Below the pieces are notes generated by a model. That model had not been told where the DNA came from, made no database searches, and saw only the letters and a list, made by a program, of their open reading frames with translations. Shown in pieces: positions 48,124-61,196 of a stretch of DNA of 64,000 nt (position 1 is the stretch's first letter; each line of letters starts with the position of its first letter). The stretch comes from Morella rubra (Eukaryota > Streptophyta > Magnoliopsida > Fagales > Myricaceae): positions 129,001 through 193,000 of the forward strand of contig CM025855.1 of NCBI GenBank assembly GCA_003952965.2, read 5' to 3'. A program made the position numbers and the translations under genes.

Positions 48124-51100
48124 TCAGCTGACCTCTGGTTGCAGCATTGGGAAGAAAGCCCAGTCGTTGCCAGGCCTAGCTTCCTTCTCCATTGACTTTT
48201 CAGTTGCCCACCACTGGGAGTCAATGGTGGCCTTATCAGACAATTCTCTTTTCGTGTTATCAAAATTGAACTCTTTGATCGACCCAAGAGAAATGGAACG
48301 CTGCTTCCGATAGCTCTGCTCCTCCCCTTCTTCAGAACCCTTTTCAGTCATTTCATTACATATTTCACCAACAGACATCTCAAAACAATTTTTAGTTTCC
48401 CTGATTGTCCCTCGTCTATCATTTGGCTCCTCCGCCAAAATTTCCTGTGAGGCTTCTGGCACTTTTCTAATGGATGCCACTGATTTATTTGCAAGACAGC
48501 GTGCAATATCTTCCCCAGTCAACTCGAATGACACTCTGTGATCAACTACAGTTCCACTATTTTGACATCCATTTCCTGAATTGCTGAGGGATGCCACTTC
48601 AGAAATCTGGTTCTCAAGAAGGCAGCTGTCTCGAGAAGCAGGGCCCAGAGTATCGGGTGTCAAAGATCCAGAACCCACCCTCGAGCCCAGTCCTGCACCC
48701 TCTGGGGTCAGAGATCCAGAATTTAACCTCGAACCCATTGCCATACCATCTGGGGTCAGAGATCCAGAACCCAGCCTTGAGCCAAGTCCCGTGCCATCTG
48801 GGGTTAAAGATCCAGAACCTAGCCTTGAACCCCATTTACGAGCTGAAAAATGTTCGAAGCCCAAGATTTTGGGAGCCTCCCTCACATGGAACTCTAGGAT
48901 AGGGTGTTTGTCAGGAAAAGGAGTCGAAGTGCCAGAATTTGAGATTACTGATCCAGGAGATATGAGGTGGCCACCCGGGCTACCTGGGTACTGTTGATAA
49001 GGCTGGAATTCGTAATGGGATAGTGCAAACTTCAGATTGGTTCCACTGTTTCTACGAGTGCGGTCAAGTGATGACGTCAAGAGTTGAGCAAATGGCACTT
49101 CTGGGGATGAAGGTGTTGTCAGTTGCACGGATTCAGGAGGAGGAGTGAAAGGAGCAGTGGATGGTTCAGTGGTGAAGGTAGAAAATACAGGGGGTGAGAC
49201 TAACTGTGTCTCATATGCATATGGACCTATGGAAAAAATGGCTGCAGTTCCACCCAGTGAATAGGCATTGACAGAAAGAGAAGTGAGGGACAGTAATCCG
49301 GCTGGTGATTGGGTAGCAGATGGAGGATCTGATTGTAGGAATGATGCGGGAGAAGAGGGAGGGGCAATGAAGGGTAGTACAATGGCAGTTGAAGGGGCTG
49401 GGTTGTCATTAGCAGGGGCCGGGGCTGCCCCAGCCCCTGATATTGCAGGCTCAGGAACAAGAACAGCATGGCTGATCCGCTTGCTGTTTTTATGAGACCC
49501 AAAGCACGAGTAGAGGCTCCAGCAGCTTCCCCATCTTCTTTTCTGCAGTCAAATGGGAAAAAATGTATATGACTTGGAGTTAGAATAGAATCAAGACATC
49601 TGGTTTCTTTGTAGCTAGTAAGATCTGCAATCGTTCAACAATCAGAGACCAAAAATGGGAAAACCCAACAAGAATGACCTGGCAAACTTATTCAACTATG
49701 TGTCTCACACACAACCTTCTACATGCTTCGGCACAAGCATGTGCATTACCACAACAATAGTTTGATTCATCAGCAGCAAAGAAACCCTCACTACAGTATA
49801 AGCATGAGAATGATCATTTTCATCACCAGAGTCGGAGATTCAATACAAACTCCAGAATCATTTCAGCATTTGACCACTCAATCAAGCCAAAACTGTAATC
49901 AAATTCAAAAGGAAGCAAGCAACTTGAAAGAAAGATTAATTCCTCTTAGTATATTGAAATGTTTGTCAGCATCTATGTAATGTTTCCAAGGTCCTACTAT
50001 TGCACATTAGGTGTTAGAATGGTCCTGCAAAGCAGCAGATGAAACAAGGTTTTGTGCATAGAAACAGCACCAAATTTTAAGCAAAGCTTCTCAATGAAAT
50101 CATACTTAGACCATTTCTCCTGATCCTAGAGTCAAGAGGATATATGAATTTGGTAACTGTAACAAAAATCATTTCCCCCAAATATCATTCCCTGCAACCC
50201 TTAATGCAATAGGCTCTATGAAAAAACCACAAGGGTGGGGTGGTCGCAGAAGAAAAGGTTGGAGACACAAGACAAACAGTGTCTTGTACCTCACCTCCAA
50301 TGCAAACTTTGGACAAGTCCAAACCTCATCTCCTTTGTGGTGATTTCACTCCCACAAGAGAGAGAGAGCGAGAGCACTCGACAGATTTGTGTTCTGAGTA
50401 CTCCTAGAGGATCATTAAACATTGACATCACTTCTGTAAATCCGTCCTAGCAATAAGTCTCAGAAAATAATAGGCCATATCACCACCATGACGCAATATC
50501 TGTTTTCATGATTATGGAAACGGAAAAAAGCAAACGCATTCAGGATCTAATCCGTGGATGCAGAGAGCAGTAGGACACATGGACAGATCGAGCCAATTTC
50601 TCGGAGAAATGTTAACCTACAAAGATTTTCGAGTTATGCAAAATGCAAAATTTTACCTCAATACCTATTGTTAGCCAATGAGAAACAACAGCATCTAACT
50701 TAACTTACCAAATATGTTTAAGCCGCTTGTTTAATAACACATTATAGTTCCCAACTATAAACTCTTTTTGTCCCCTTTACCCAAGGTTTCTCAGCAGCCA
50801 AACGCAGCAGGAAAACAAAAATTGACTTAGTCGCCAATAATTAGCGGCAAATATGCTTATTATAGCTATAAAGAGAAATATGCCTAAATCGTATTAACCC
50901 CGAGCATTATATAAGAACTAAGAAAACTAAAACCACAACCATAAAACTTTAACTGTGACATTCCCGCACCTAAGAGAGCGTGAGAAACATGAACTAAAAT
51001 ATGCGAAAAGCCCTGCCGTTTCTTTTCCCCATCAAAAAAAAAAAAACAGAAACAAATTTCTTTCCCACCCCCCCGCGCCAGTTTTCCCACCAGCCAAACA

Positions 51101-51393
51101 GAGTACAAAAACTAAGCGAACGAATTTAGCAAAACCAATCATTCAGCAAAGAACAGGTTCCTCGCAGAAACATCTCACGCATCACTCTCCCTTCTTCCTT
51201 CATTCTCTCAGCTCCCGAAATACAGAACAAGCTTAATCGAACATACCATCCAATATAAAGCCAAGAGAGACACACATACATATCCACGGACACTTACAGG
51301 GACAGTGGTGGGCTGGACACGAGTCTCTGCGGAGACGATGGCAGTGGCAGCGGCGTTTATGGTCTCCACGCTGCTATTATCAACGCTTCTCAT
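48124..51393 (-). CDS. At5g52430/At4g25620-like proline- and serine-rich protein, intact
   Basis: Exon 1 (51393-51298, 32 codons) reads MRSVDNSSVETINAAATAIV and SAETRVQPTTVP, then GTAAGT. Exon 2 (49542-48124) starts KRRWGSCWSLYSCFGSHKNS and runs to FFPMLQPEVS and the stop. The phase is 0 and the total is 504 residues. The intron is 1.75 kb. Family hallmarks are LPFIAPPSSPASFLQSDPPS, GPYAYETQLVSPPVFSTFTT and PFTPPPESVQLTTPSSPEVP. A block of four 16-residue repeats follows. Arabidopsis members are annotated as hydroxyproline-rich glycoprotein family, but there is no signal peptide here and the N-terminus looks cytosolic or nuclear. Molecular function is unknown. Exon 1 lies outside the duplicated block, so the pseudogene copy never had it. 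Confidence 0.9.
48640..48831 (-). repeat. Four 48-bp in-frame repeats in the At5g52430-like gene
   Basis: Each unit encodes 16 residues of the form GSRLGSGSLTPDGxxx (variants GSRLN, GSRVG, TPEG). The period is 48 bases (tctgggg at 48701, 48749 and 48797). The pseudogene copy near 35720-35915 keeps the same array. Confidence 0.92.
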
Positions 51394-54300
51394 CCTTCTG
51401 GTTTGGTTTCGATCCGAAACAAGCTCTATCCGTTGCTACTGTTATTTTTTGTTGAAGAGTATAGAGAATTAAGAGAAGCTCTGGAATTGACGGTTGGCCG
51501 GATCTCCGGCCTCTGCAGGACGAGATTCACCGGGAAATGATTGGGTTTCCGGTTCGGCAGAGAGTTGAGAGTATGAAAATTGGATACTGATGATCTAAAG
51601 ACTAAAACTACAAAAGACACCATCCAACAGTTTCCGTTTGTTTCCGAGCAAAGCTCGTATCACATATAAATGCAAATCGTGTCCCTCTCCCTCTCCTCCT
51701 CTAGATTTCCTCCATTTTTGCGCTAAATCCTGACCACGTCAGCATAGAATGATAAATGGTGGAGGGACCCACATCGAATTATTGTTGTATTTTCACTTCT
51801 CGCATCAAATATATGTGATATTACTATTTATCTTTTTGATGTGCTTTCCAATGAGACTTTTTGGGAGAAAAAGCAAAATTGACATGAGGAGGGGATTCAT
51901 GTCACCGCAGTTTCGTGCATGAAACTTCAATAATATTAAAATAAATAGCCAACAATAGACCATAGAGGTGAAAGATGGAAAAAAACGATTGTTGGAAATG
52001 ATGTTCCTAGTAATCACGACGTGAATTGACAGTATTGCCCATCAAGCCATGTCGAATTTCCCAGCAGGCCATAGCCAGTAAAACAACGTTAAAACGATGA
52101 ATTAATACAGAAAGGCCTTTGAAACTGTAAAAGGCTTTAATGGCGTGGGGGGAAACCAAGAAGGGGGTGGGCGGTGGTATCCTCGTGCTATTAATTGTTG
52201 ATATGAGGATGTTCCTTTTTTTTCTTTTTCTTTTTTCCCCTGAGCATCGTACCACAACACACGAGTCTCGTGACCATATAACACCCTCATCAATGCTAAG
52301 GAGAGCGTTACTGCTGGGGTGCTTTTCTCGTGCAATTTTGTTTCGTTTGTCAGCTACACTTTTTATGTTTCGGAAACAGCAAGAACAAGGAGGACTATGT
52401 TTTTGAAAGACCATGATGGAGTAGGAGGCCAGGGAGGTAATTCCCAATAAGCTTCAACGGAAAATATTAGTAAAGGAAATCTGAAAGCAATTGAGTAGGA
52501 AGTGATTGAGAGCAAGTATAAAGATCAAGATTATCTACTCGAATTGTATAGGAAAATTTAAAAAGAAATATATAATAAATAGATTTTAAATTAGAATTTT
52601 TTATAATTTTCTATTCGAATTATATAATAAAATTTAAAAAAAATAAATACAATAGGCGTAGATTAAATCAAGATTCGCATGATAAATTTTGAATAGAAAT
52701 AAATATAATAAATGAATACTAATTCTTCTGAATTATAAAATAAAAATAAATAAATATAATAAATAAACTCTATTATAAAATTGATACTATCTGAAAATTT
52801 TATATAAACAATTATAAACAGTATTAAATAATAGATATATACTACTTGAATTTATATAGATAAAATATAAATAATATTAAATGATATATGTTATATTTAT
52901 TATATCTAATTTTTTTCCCATTTCTAGTTTACAGTTCGTAGAGAATTACAAAAGATCTGCCGTTCATCTGAGGGTGTTTCTGTCCAACTGACTCAATTGT
53001 TTTCCTTTTTTCTTCTTTTTCTCACACTTTCTACGAGGAAGTCACTTTTCTGTCGAAGTGGTGCACGTGTGCAGATCCATCATCCAGCTGTTTAAATATG
53101 AATATGATGGGGTTTTTTTTTTTGGGTGCTTACCCCTCGTGCGTGAGATGGTGACAGCCCTTTCGACCCCCCTTCAAAAGTAATTAACCTTACACGGATT
53201 GGTTGCCCACTGCCCAGGCCATCAACCATTATCCCTTTGCTTTCAGAATTCTGATGATGATCCGATCCCAATCCCACCACTAACTCTCTCAAAAAAGCAA
53301 CTTTTCGCGAGCTTTTTGTACCCTTTAACCTCTCAATTGATTCATATCTTTTTAACCTCTCACATACCTTTCAGTAGATTTTGGGTTGCTCTTTAAAAAG
53401 TTTAACAAGTCTTATGTTGCTGATTCACTTTTTCACGACATCTTTGGAGGGCCTCAAGAATATTAATCAAAAACCCAACTTGTGTTACTGTAAGCAAGGG
53501 CTAGTTTTGTTGTGTCCACTCTACATTTCTTATTTCTCTTGATAATAATAATCACCCGTTACCCAAAAGAAAAAAAAAATAGAGACTTAATAGATTAGAT
53601 AAGCTTTTTGTCTAACTTTCCCTCGCTGGCTTTGTTCCTTAAGATTGCTATGGAGGAAGAGAGAAACACACAGCACGAAAAATTAGCAGGTGAGCATCAA
53701 AAGACCATCAACTTTACTACGAATCTTATCAATATTCTCTAACTCTGATCATTCAACAAGAATCACCTCACCTACCTAAAAAAACAAAATAGGAGGCAGG
53801 GGGCAGTTCAATCAAAGTGGGTTGTCTGTTTCTCGTCATCCTCATTTTTAACCTTTTCGTCCCTCATAAGTCTTCAGTTCCATACTATGACCATAAAGTT
53901 GGAAAATTATGATGATTCACTTTTCCAGTTCCACGAAGAAGAAGCGAATTCCTAAACAGATAGATAGGGAATAAAATGATACATAAAAATACCGACTTTT
54001 ATAGTCGGGTCCACAGGGAGGGGGAGGTGCAGCTACTGGATATTTTCATAAGGTGACCCACCCTATAATGGGTTGGCTTAGTGTGGTTATGGGCCTACAA
54101 GGCAAAAAGCTATACCGGCACACCACATGTTCTAGTTTATCAAGTAGATAGGGAACGATTTTATAATTTATTCATAATATCAACGAGAATAAAATAAAAT
54201 AAAAAAGAAAAGAAAATTCAGCTAATCAGATTGTTTCAAATAGACTACTTGGCATTCTGTAATGACAAAATGGAAGGTTTTAATCGTGGATGATTCACAG

Positions 54301-54698
54301 GCGCATCATAGACACTGATAGTGATCATATCGTAAAGAGTACGTGATCTGTGGGGTCCAGCAAAGCTAAGCAGCAAGGAGGGATGTTTGGGAAGCACTAA
54401 GCAGGAGAGAGCCCGCGGGGGTAAAGAGAGTATCCAATCCCATTTCTTCCTTGAGTCTGCATTCTGTGGTGGTTGGGCCACTGGGCTCGCCGAAGTTTGG
54501 GGGTCCAAAATCAGTCTAAAACCGACTTCTTTCTGTTATAATGGTCTTTTGCATTGTTATTGGACTTCAGCTGGTCTGTCCAAAGCTTACCAGCCCAGGA
54601 TCCATCGTCACTTGCTTCTCACCCCATATGATTCTTGTATTTTTACAGGATAATATTCGGACTGCTGCTTCACAGGCCATGACTCAAAAATCAGAGAT
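51394..54698. other. Intergenic region between the At5g52430-like gene and TATB
   Basis: The left part is the promoter and leader of the minus-strand At5g52430-like gene. 52530-52915 is a strongly AT-rich stretch with repeated ataaata words. Open frames at 52007-52447 (-) and 54245-54508 (-) carry no domain I know. No RNA gene was recognised. Confidence 0.5.
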
Positions 54699-54705
54699 TA
54701 TATAG
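54699..54705 (+). promoter_or_regulatory. Possible TATA box of TATB
   Basis: TATATAG lies 49 bases before the chosen ATG at 54748. This would leave a leader of about 20 bases, short but possible. No transcript evidence. Confidence 0.35.
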
Positions 54706-54747
54706 CATAAAGAAGCTTACCGTCTTCAACTGACCGCGCGCATGGTC

Positions 54748-57700
54748 ATGGCCTCAGCAATTTGTTTTCCCGCATTCTCACCGTCTACAGCTAAAAAACC
54801 GGCTGTCTACACCCTATCTTCTTCTCTAACTACCCGCCACAAAACCCATACATTTCATCGATCCAAATGCTTTCCTCCACTGGCTCTTGGTCTTTTTTCT
54901 CCATGGAGCGGCTTGAAGCATCTGGGCATCTCAATCAGACCGAAGACTCTCGTTTCAGGCACTTCTTCTCATCTGGCTTTGTCGGTATTTTTCCTTTTGG
55001 TCACCTATTCTCTTGTTTAGTCAGCTGAATGCCCCTCGAAATTTTGGCGGTGCAGAGAGGAGGGTCAGGTGTAAGGGTAAGGTAGTTTATGCATCTCTTT
55101 TTGGAGTTGGAGCTCCTGAGGCTCTGGTCATTGGGGTGGTGGCTTTGTTGGTTTTTGGTCCCAAAGGTCTTGCTGAGGTGAGTTGTTTAAAACTGCAATA
55201 GTCCATGCCTTGTTGTACCTCTGATTTGTAACATTCTCACGACTGATAAACCAATTATCTCGGTTAGTGTATGAGATCTTAATCTGAGCGTCAACTAACA
55301 TAGTTGTCTCTAACTTCGGCTGAAAGAATTGGAATTAATGTAATCTAGATATGTAATGTTAAGAAATACCTATCGCAATGAAGGGAGAAATGAACTTTTT
55401 TAACTACGTTAATTGAAAGATAAAGTCTATTGGCTTGGCAGCAATGCTTTAGAAGATAGAATAAAACGGAAGTGCTACTAATCAGTGGGATGTGCGCGGA
55501 AGAGCATCACTTGAACTCATGAATTGACTACTCAGAGAGAGCTTAGTATTTGATCCTTGTTTTTAAGAAGGACGGGAGGATAGATAAACTGTTTAGGCGA
55601 ATAAAAATCCTATAAACAGACCAAATTTCCTAACAGCTCTCTTATCGTTCAAACTTGATTTAGTAGTTAGTACCTTGTAACACGACCATTTGGTAGGTAC
55701 TTAAGACCTCTTATCTTCCTACAACAAATGAAGCCTCTTATCTTTCTACTGTGTTATACTAGGAGTTGGGTTCTTGAGTGGCAGTTAGGGGTAGGTGTGC
55801 TACCTGTTGTTGGTGGTGCAAGCAATTTTCTGGGTACAAACTCGAGTTGCATGCTTGTCATGTTGTGCAATTTCTATGTTTAATTTCTCCTATGCACATC
55901 GGAGGCCAGAGTTAAAGTGGTGGGGCAAATTTGAAAACAATTCATTGTCCATAGTGCATATATAGGCTTATCTTTGTATTTATCAAAAACATATATAGGC
56001 TTATCTTTGTACTCAGATGACTTGTTTAGTGTGTGAGCAATTGGCAACATATCTGTCCTGCTTGGTTGTGGATTAGAGATCTAATCTTAAAAACAATAAC
56101 CTAAAAAATTGTATAAACTCCAAAAGAATTTGGCTGAGTATGTGGAAATCCGAGAGGTGCCTTGGACCTGCCACATTATAAGAGGATACAGGTTGCGAGG
56201 TGAAAAATCCGCTAACACTAGGTATTAGAAGGCCTTGTTTTTCTTTGTTCTATTTTTCTTTTCTGATGTCTTTATTTTTTTGTGTCTGCATTTTCTTCTT
56301 TTAGATGTTATATTTGGTAGCTCAACTAAGCTAGCTAAATGCAGGTTGCTCGGAATCTGGGGAAGACTTTGCGAGCATTCCAACCCACCATCAGAGAACT
56401 TCAGGTTGGAGCATGAAATTGTAGGTTAAATTTGTCTCGTTTACACCGCTCATGTTGATGTTCTGGTTCAAAGAGTTGTGCTTCCTTTTTGTTTGTAGGA
56501 AGTTTCTAGGGAGTTCAAAAGCACCCTGGAACGGGAGATTGGTCTTGATGATATTTCAAAAGAAAACACATACAGCTCTAGCAGACCCAGTTCTACCTCA
56601 ACCCCATCATCCACCACAAGCACCGAGGGTTCTCAGCCTGTAGATGATCCCAGTGAGTGATTGAGTATCTGCAACACGAACATTCTTATTCTGCTGCTGT
56701 AATCATTAGATTTATATGTGGTCTAGCATCCACCATTCAGTTCATTGTTGATTGAGATCTTTGTTTCATTTTTGTTTTATTAGCACTAAAAATGCATATC
56801 AATGTGTGATATAGAAATTACTTGTTGGAAAGCTGCCAGCATTTGACTGGTCTCATTAGTATGCAGAGAAGGCAAACGTGAGTTGTGTTGTCATTTTGGA
56901 TTTTTTTTTTTTCTCTATTAAATCAGTCATCTTGATCTATTTTGTTAGTTATTGACAAGCTCATTCCAGCAACTGACACATTGTCATTGAATGTTCTGAA
57001 ACTGGAGGACTTCGCTTTTCTTCTTGCTTTTTGTGTAATTTGGTATTCAGATGTCATAAGTTTTAGAGATTTTTTTTGTGTTTTTGTAAGTAATTTTCAA
57101 GATTAACACGTGACAGACTTGTGAACTTCTGGTCATGGCCCATGGGACTTGCAGAAAGCTTATGGGAAGAGAAGCAACTAATCTATTTAGAAGTATTTTT
57201 GCCTATGTTGATTATGGAAGTCATGAGGGAAGGACTACAAGCATCCAGTTGTTTTGTGGTGTTAATACAGAGAGTTCTTATAACATTAGTTGAGTCCTTA
57301 GTTTTCCAGGATGTTGAGTCACTACTGTCTTTGGTTCCAGGAGAAGTCTTGACTATTTAGAGACTATAAATAGGTTTGTTTGCTTTTGGTGAGATTTTTT
57401 TCCCCTGAAATATGATTCAAGAGAGAAAAAATAAATTTTATTTCCTGATTTTTGTTTATCAGAAAACTATTTTGTTCCCTTCAACAGTAAGACTAGACTA
57501 AAATCCAAAGTCTTTCCAAGGATTTAAGAATCCTGCCACATCTAGATCCATCTGTAACATTCCCCCCTCGTATATAACCTACTTCCTGTTGTGCATCAGG
57601 TGGTTTGTCCCTTTAAGTGTGTTTTTGAGTATTATCACGTGATAGCTATTGCTCTCAAGCAGGCCGTTTGCTATCAGCTCAATATGATTTAGCAAAACTC

Positions 57701-58448
57701 AAACATTTGACTTGTAACTTGTTAGAGTTTTGACAAGTTTACCAGAAATCTGTTTGGAGCTTATGTATAATCTGGTGGGTCAATTACTAATATAGATATT
57801 AGGGGACATGTTCAAGGGGCATACTCATTTAGTACCAACATGTACGTCACCCATGGATGTCGGCATCATGGTCAACTATTATCAAGGACATCATGTTCCT
57901 GTCTTGAAATAGAACCTTGAGTTTGTAAGGTCCAGTCAATTACTCCACTCTGAGCCCTTCTCTTTCATTCCATGACATAATCTGTGATTATTCTTGCTCC
58001 ATCAAAGGTTATTGTCCGTCCAGCTTGTGTTTGTTCCTTTTAGTCATGCCACTTTGTATCCCTACAACCAAGTGAAAAGTTCAACCACAACTCGCTCCCT
58101 CTTTCCCCCTCCCACCCTCCTCCCTCATTTCCGTTTAAACGAACTTATAGTAACTCTCTAAAATTGCAGGTGGTGTTCCATCCCCCAATAGAGCTTACAC
58201 CACTGAAGAATACCTAAAGATCACAGAACAGCAGCTGAAGGCATCTGCTGTCCAACAGCAAGGTAAAACACCTCCTTCCGAAGAAGGCGAATTGCATACT
58301 CAAACTCAAGCTCAAGGTTAGTCATTCTCCAAGAACCCGTCTCTCTCTCTCTCTCTCTCTAATTTGGTGTATATAATTTGTTTCAGCTATAACCCAAGAA
58401 GCTGCTACTACAATGTCTCCACCTCAAAAACCTGAAAGCAAGACATGA
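54748..58448 (+). CDS. TATB: Sec-independent protein translocase TATB, chloroplastic (HCF106)
   Basis: TATB pairs with TATC as the receptor of the thylakoid twin-arginine (delta-pH) import pathway. Exons are 54748-54984, 55058-55177, 56345-56404, 56499-56652, 58170-58316 and 58387-58448. They sum to 259 residues, close to Arabidopsis HCF106. Exon 1 is a serine-rich transit peptide (MASAICFPAFSPSTAKK). Exon 2 holds the single membrane helix and hinge (FGVGAPEALVIGVVALLVFG, FGPKGLAE). Exons 3-4 hold the amphipathic helix (VARNLGKTLRAFQPTIRELQ, EREIGLDDISKEN), and the rest is an acidic, glutamine-rich tail. An in-frame ATG at 54742 would add two residues. The first intron (about 73 bases) is the weakest call because its acceptor is chosen by frame. 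The fifth intron holds a (CT)n run at about 58340-58360. Confidence 0.92.
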
Positions 58449-59154
58449 GACCTCGTAAATGAAAGGTATTGCACAAGCTGCGGGGTGACATGCGAACCTC
58501 ATGTAAATGATAGTAGGTCAAAAGAACCAAGAAAAAAAAAAGTCATTTTTCAATTAGTTGACTGCTAGAGTTTAGAACTTCCGTTTTGGTCTCAGGTTGA
58601 CAACTAAGCACAAGTTCTAGGTATTATTCCTGAAGTTCTTGTAGAGTATGATTTTGTTCTTAGCACTGCAATCTAAGAGATGCTAAATTCAAACATGAAT
58701 TAAATTCTTTTTTGCTTGTTTTTTGCCCTTTTTCCAATGGAACGTGGTGTTGATTATTCGACAATTTGGGAGGAAGAAAATGGAAAGGCTGAGGGCTACA
58801 CCGGAACTTGGGCTGTTTATCTGTAATCTGTAATCTGTACAATAAGCGTGTTGTTGTGAGGCTCCTCCTGCCTCTCCCACCGATGTTCATCGAGAGGCTC
58901 TGGGCGTTTTGCCCATCCCAGGCAGGCCCACCAGGCCCATGCGATTTAGAGATAAACTGATGAGTAGCAAGCCCCAAACTTGTAACTAGCTTGCACCAAA
59001 TCACCGTTAACACTTGAGAGAAGCCGCATAACTTCTTTATGTGTATGGCATTCGGAAACATGACTTCGCCTTCAGAATGAAATTGACCCCCTAATTTGAT
59101 TCTAGACGAGTTTGTTTTTCACTCGTCTGCATCTCGTCGTGCCGTTTGCCAAAA
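58449..59154. other. 3' flank of TATB
   Basis: It contains the likely 3' untranslated region. The minus-strand open frame 58660-59061 shows no recognised domain and overlaps this region, so it was not called. Confidence 0.5.
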
Positions 59155-59520
59155 GTGAGATGGCCCCGGCCCCGGCCCCTGAGGAAACGATTAAGCACCT
59201 ATTTTTTGAATGTTCATTTTCCCTCCGGATTTGCCTGTTCTTGGGGGATAGGTGCTTATTACCAGGGAGACAGAAGGTGGGATAACCTGGTCACATGGGC
59301 AGCACGTGAATTCAAGAGGGGAGTTCTCTGTTGTGTTAACCATATGGAAACAGAGGAACCTGAGAATGCACGGGAACTCGCTAAGATTGTTGATCCATGT
59401 CCTCGAAGAAGTTGCTCTGTTGGTGAAGCCTAAACTCAATTTCATGTCCAATGCTCTCCCTTCTCCTACTAACATTATTGTGGCTGAAAATTGAAACTTG
59501 TCACAGGTCATTTTCAGAGG
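59155..59520 (+). mobile_element. LINE-derived zf-RVT fragment
   Basis: The sequence reads EETIKHLFFECSFSLRIC, then, after frame changes, RRWDNLVTWAAREFKRG and LTIWKQRNLRMHGNSLRL, the motif order of a plant LINE zf-RVT domain. There is no RT core or tail nearby, so it is a small, dead fragment. Confidence 0.65.
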
Positions 59521-59944
59521 CATTTTCACAGGCCATGCTCTGTTTGTAAGAAACAAACACAGCAGAAACAATAATAAGATCGAACATACCACAACATAGG
59601 TAATCTGTATCTGAAGATGTGTTCTACATCTGAGAGATCTTTTAGTCTATTTCTAATCTTAGAGTCAGTATTGATAGAATACACATGCATGTATAAATAG
59701 GCTAGGCCAGGGGCCTTAATTTGAATTTAACTTTTAAATATTCCTCACATCAAAAAATAAATCTATATTTAAATTTAAACTCCATTTCTAGAATCCTTAT
59801 TGGAATAAATCTCTAATCACCCAATCTAATTAAAACTTTAAAACATGTGATGTGTGGGCCGCATTTTAGTGGATATTAAAATAATATCTTACCCTGTTTG
59901 GTAGGGAATGTTTGCCCCTGTCCATTCTTGGGGCATTGTAATAC
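59521..59944. other. Spacer; nothing recognised
   Basis: AT-rich sequence between the LINE scrap and the non-autonomous hAT element. Confidence 0.5.
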
Positions 59945-59952
59945 AGATGGCA

Positions 59953-61188
59953 GTAGTAGCGGACTGCAAGGGGTAAAGCCGGGGCAGCCCTCCTCTGGTC
60001 TGTCAATTTTTTATTATTTATTTTTTATACATGTGTTTGCCCCCAGGCGGGCCAGGCCCGCCCCCTTGGGCCGCCCATTTGCCTCATCCCGCCCTTTGGC
60101 CCAGTCCTCCTTTTTTTTTTTTTTAATTATCAGCGGGCCCCCTGTTTTAAAAAAAATCTGGCCCATGATTCTCCTCCCTCTCACGGTCGCCTCTCCCTCT
60201 CAGCTCACCCCCTCTGCCCTCTCCTCTCAGGACGAGTTCATAGAACCCACAGTCATCACCTCCATTTCCTCTTCCGCGGCTGCCACGCTCTTGTGCTTCT
60301 CCTGGATTCCTAACCCCTTTGCTCACCCTCTGGTACCTCTTCTCTCTCTATAGTTGTCAAATTTGCTTTCTTTGTTGGTTTAATTAGGTAGATTTTGTTT
60401 TATCTTCGTTTTATTTTTGGTAATTGCTGCTCTTACTTCGCATGTTTCTGTTATTTTTTGATAGTCTGGAATCAATATCTGTATATCTTTTCTTTTATGT
60501 TTGTCTGATTCATTCGGGAAAGATCCACTCATAGTTGATATTATATAGTGGGGATTACACTAAATATGTCTATTGCTTTTCTTTTGTAAGCGACTAATTA
60601 TTTCTGTTTGATTAGCAAGAACGTGATTCTTTGTTTTCTCTCTTAGTTGCTTCTAATTGACGAATTGCCGTTCATTAGTTTTATACATATGTTTCTTGCT
60701 AAAAGCAATTGATATGTTAATTTCAGGAAATTGGTATTGTCTTTTGCGTATTGCCTCTTTTCATTGCATTGGAAATCGCTTTATCTCACTAGATGTAGAA
60801 CAACTAATGCGATACTTGAAACCTCCGGGCATTAAGCAGGATTCTTTAAAGGGGAAATGCAAATGAAGCTGGACAATTACACAAGAAATCTCTGACATTG
60901 ATTTATGTTTTTGGTGTTTGTTCTCTAAATGGTTTTTGGTAATTGTTTCCTGCTAGTTGTTTACTTGTTAGTGTTGTGATTAGTCAATTGTGAATTGTTA
61001 AAGGTTATTGTTCTTAATTTTGATTAGTTGAGAGATATGTGTATTTCAATATTTTTAATGCTTTTAGTCCTTAATTTTCGATATTTTAACTTTAAAACAC
61101 TTTTGCATTAATTAGGAAGAAAATTTTTTTTGTTTTTGTTTCGCCTTAGAAGTTTGCCCCCCCTCAATTTGAGTCCTGGTTCACCACT
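59953..61188. mobile_element. Non-autonomous hAT element, 1,236 bp, with perfect 8-bp target duplication
   Basis: agatggca flanks both ends (59945-59952 and 61189-61196). The left end gtagtagcggactgcaagg resembles hAT copy 2's left end. The right 150 bases (from tgtatttcaatatttttaatgc at about 61040) match copy 1's right end at 2680-2824. The transposase is missing. It is a deletion derivative mobilised by the same family. An open frame at 59898-60353 spans the left edge and is not a gene. Confidence 0.88.
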
Positions 61189-61196
61189 AGATGGCA

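Larger units (their letters stand above)
37150..50870. repeat. Segmental duplication, copy 2
   Basis: This is the partner of 22118-36985. It carries an additional internal duplication that produced LSI2-C (38650-42350 compared with 42352-45790) and keeps the full At5g52430-like exon 2. Confidence 0.85.

Noticed and set aside
54985-55024. A 40-base first intron in TATB ending at tttagtcag
   Set aside because: Too short for a plant intron. The 73-base alternative ending at 55057 keeps the frame and gives the expected protein length.
58660-59061. 133-codon minus-strand frame behind TATB
   Set aside because: No known domain and it overlaps the probable TATB 3' end. Likely antisense noise.
59898-60353. 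151-codon plus-strand frame
   Set aside because: It crosses the left end of a non-autonomous hAT element and has the skewed Pro/Ser/Leu composition of GC-rich non-coding sequence.
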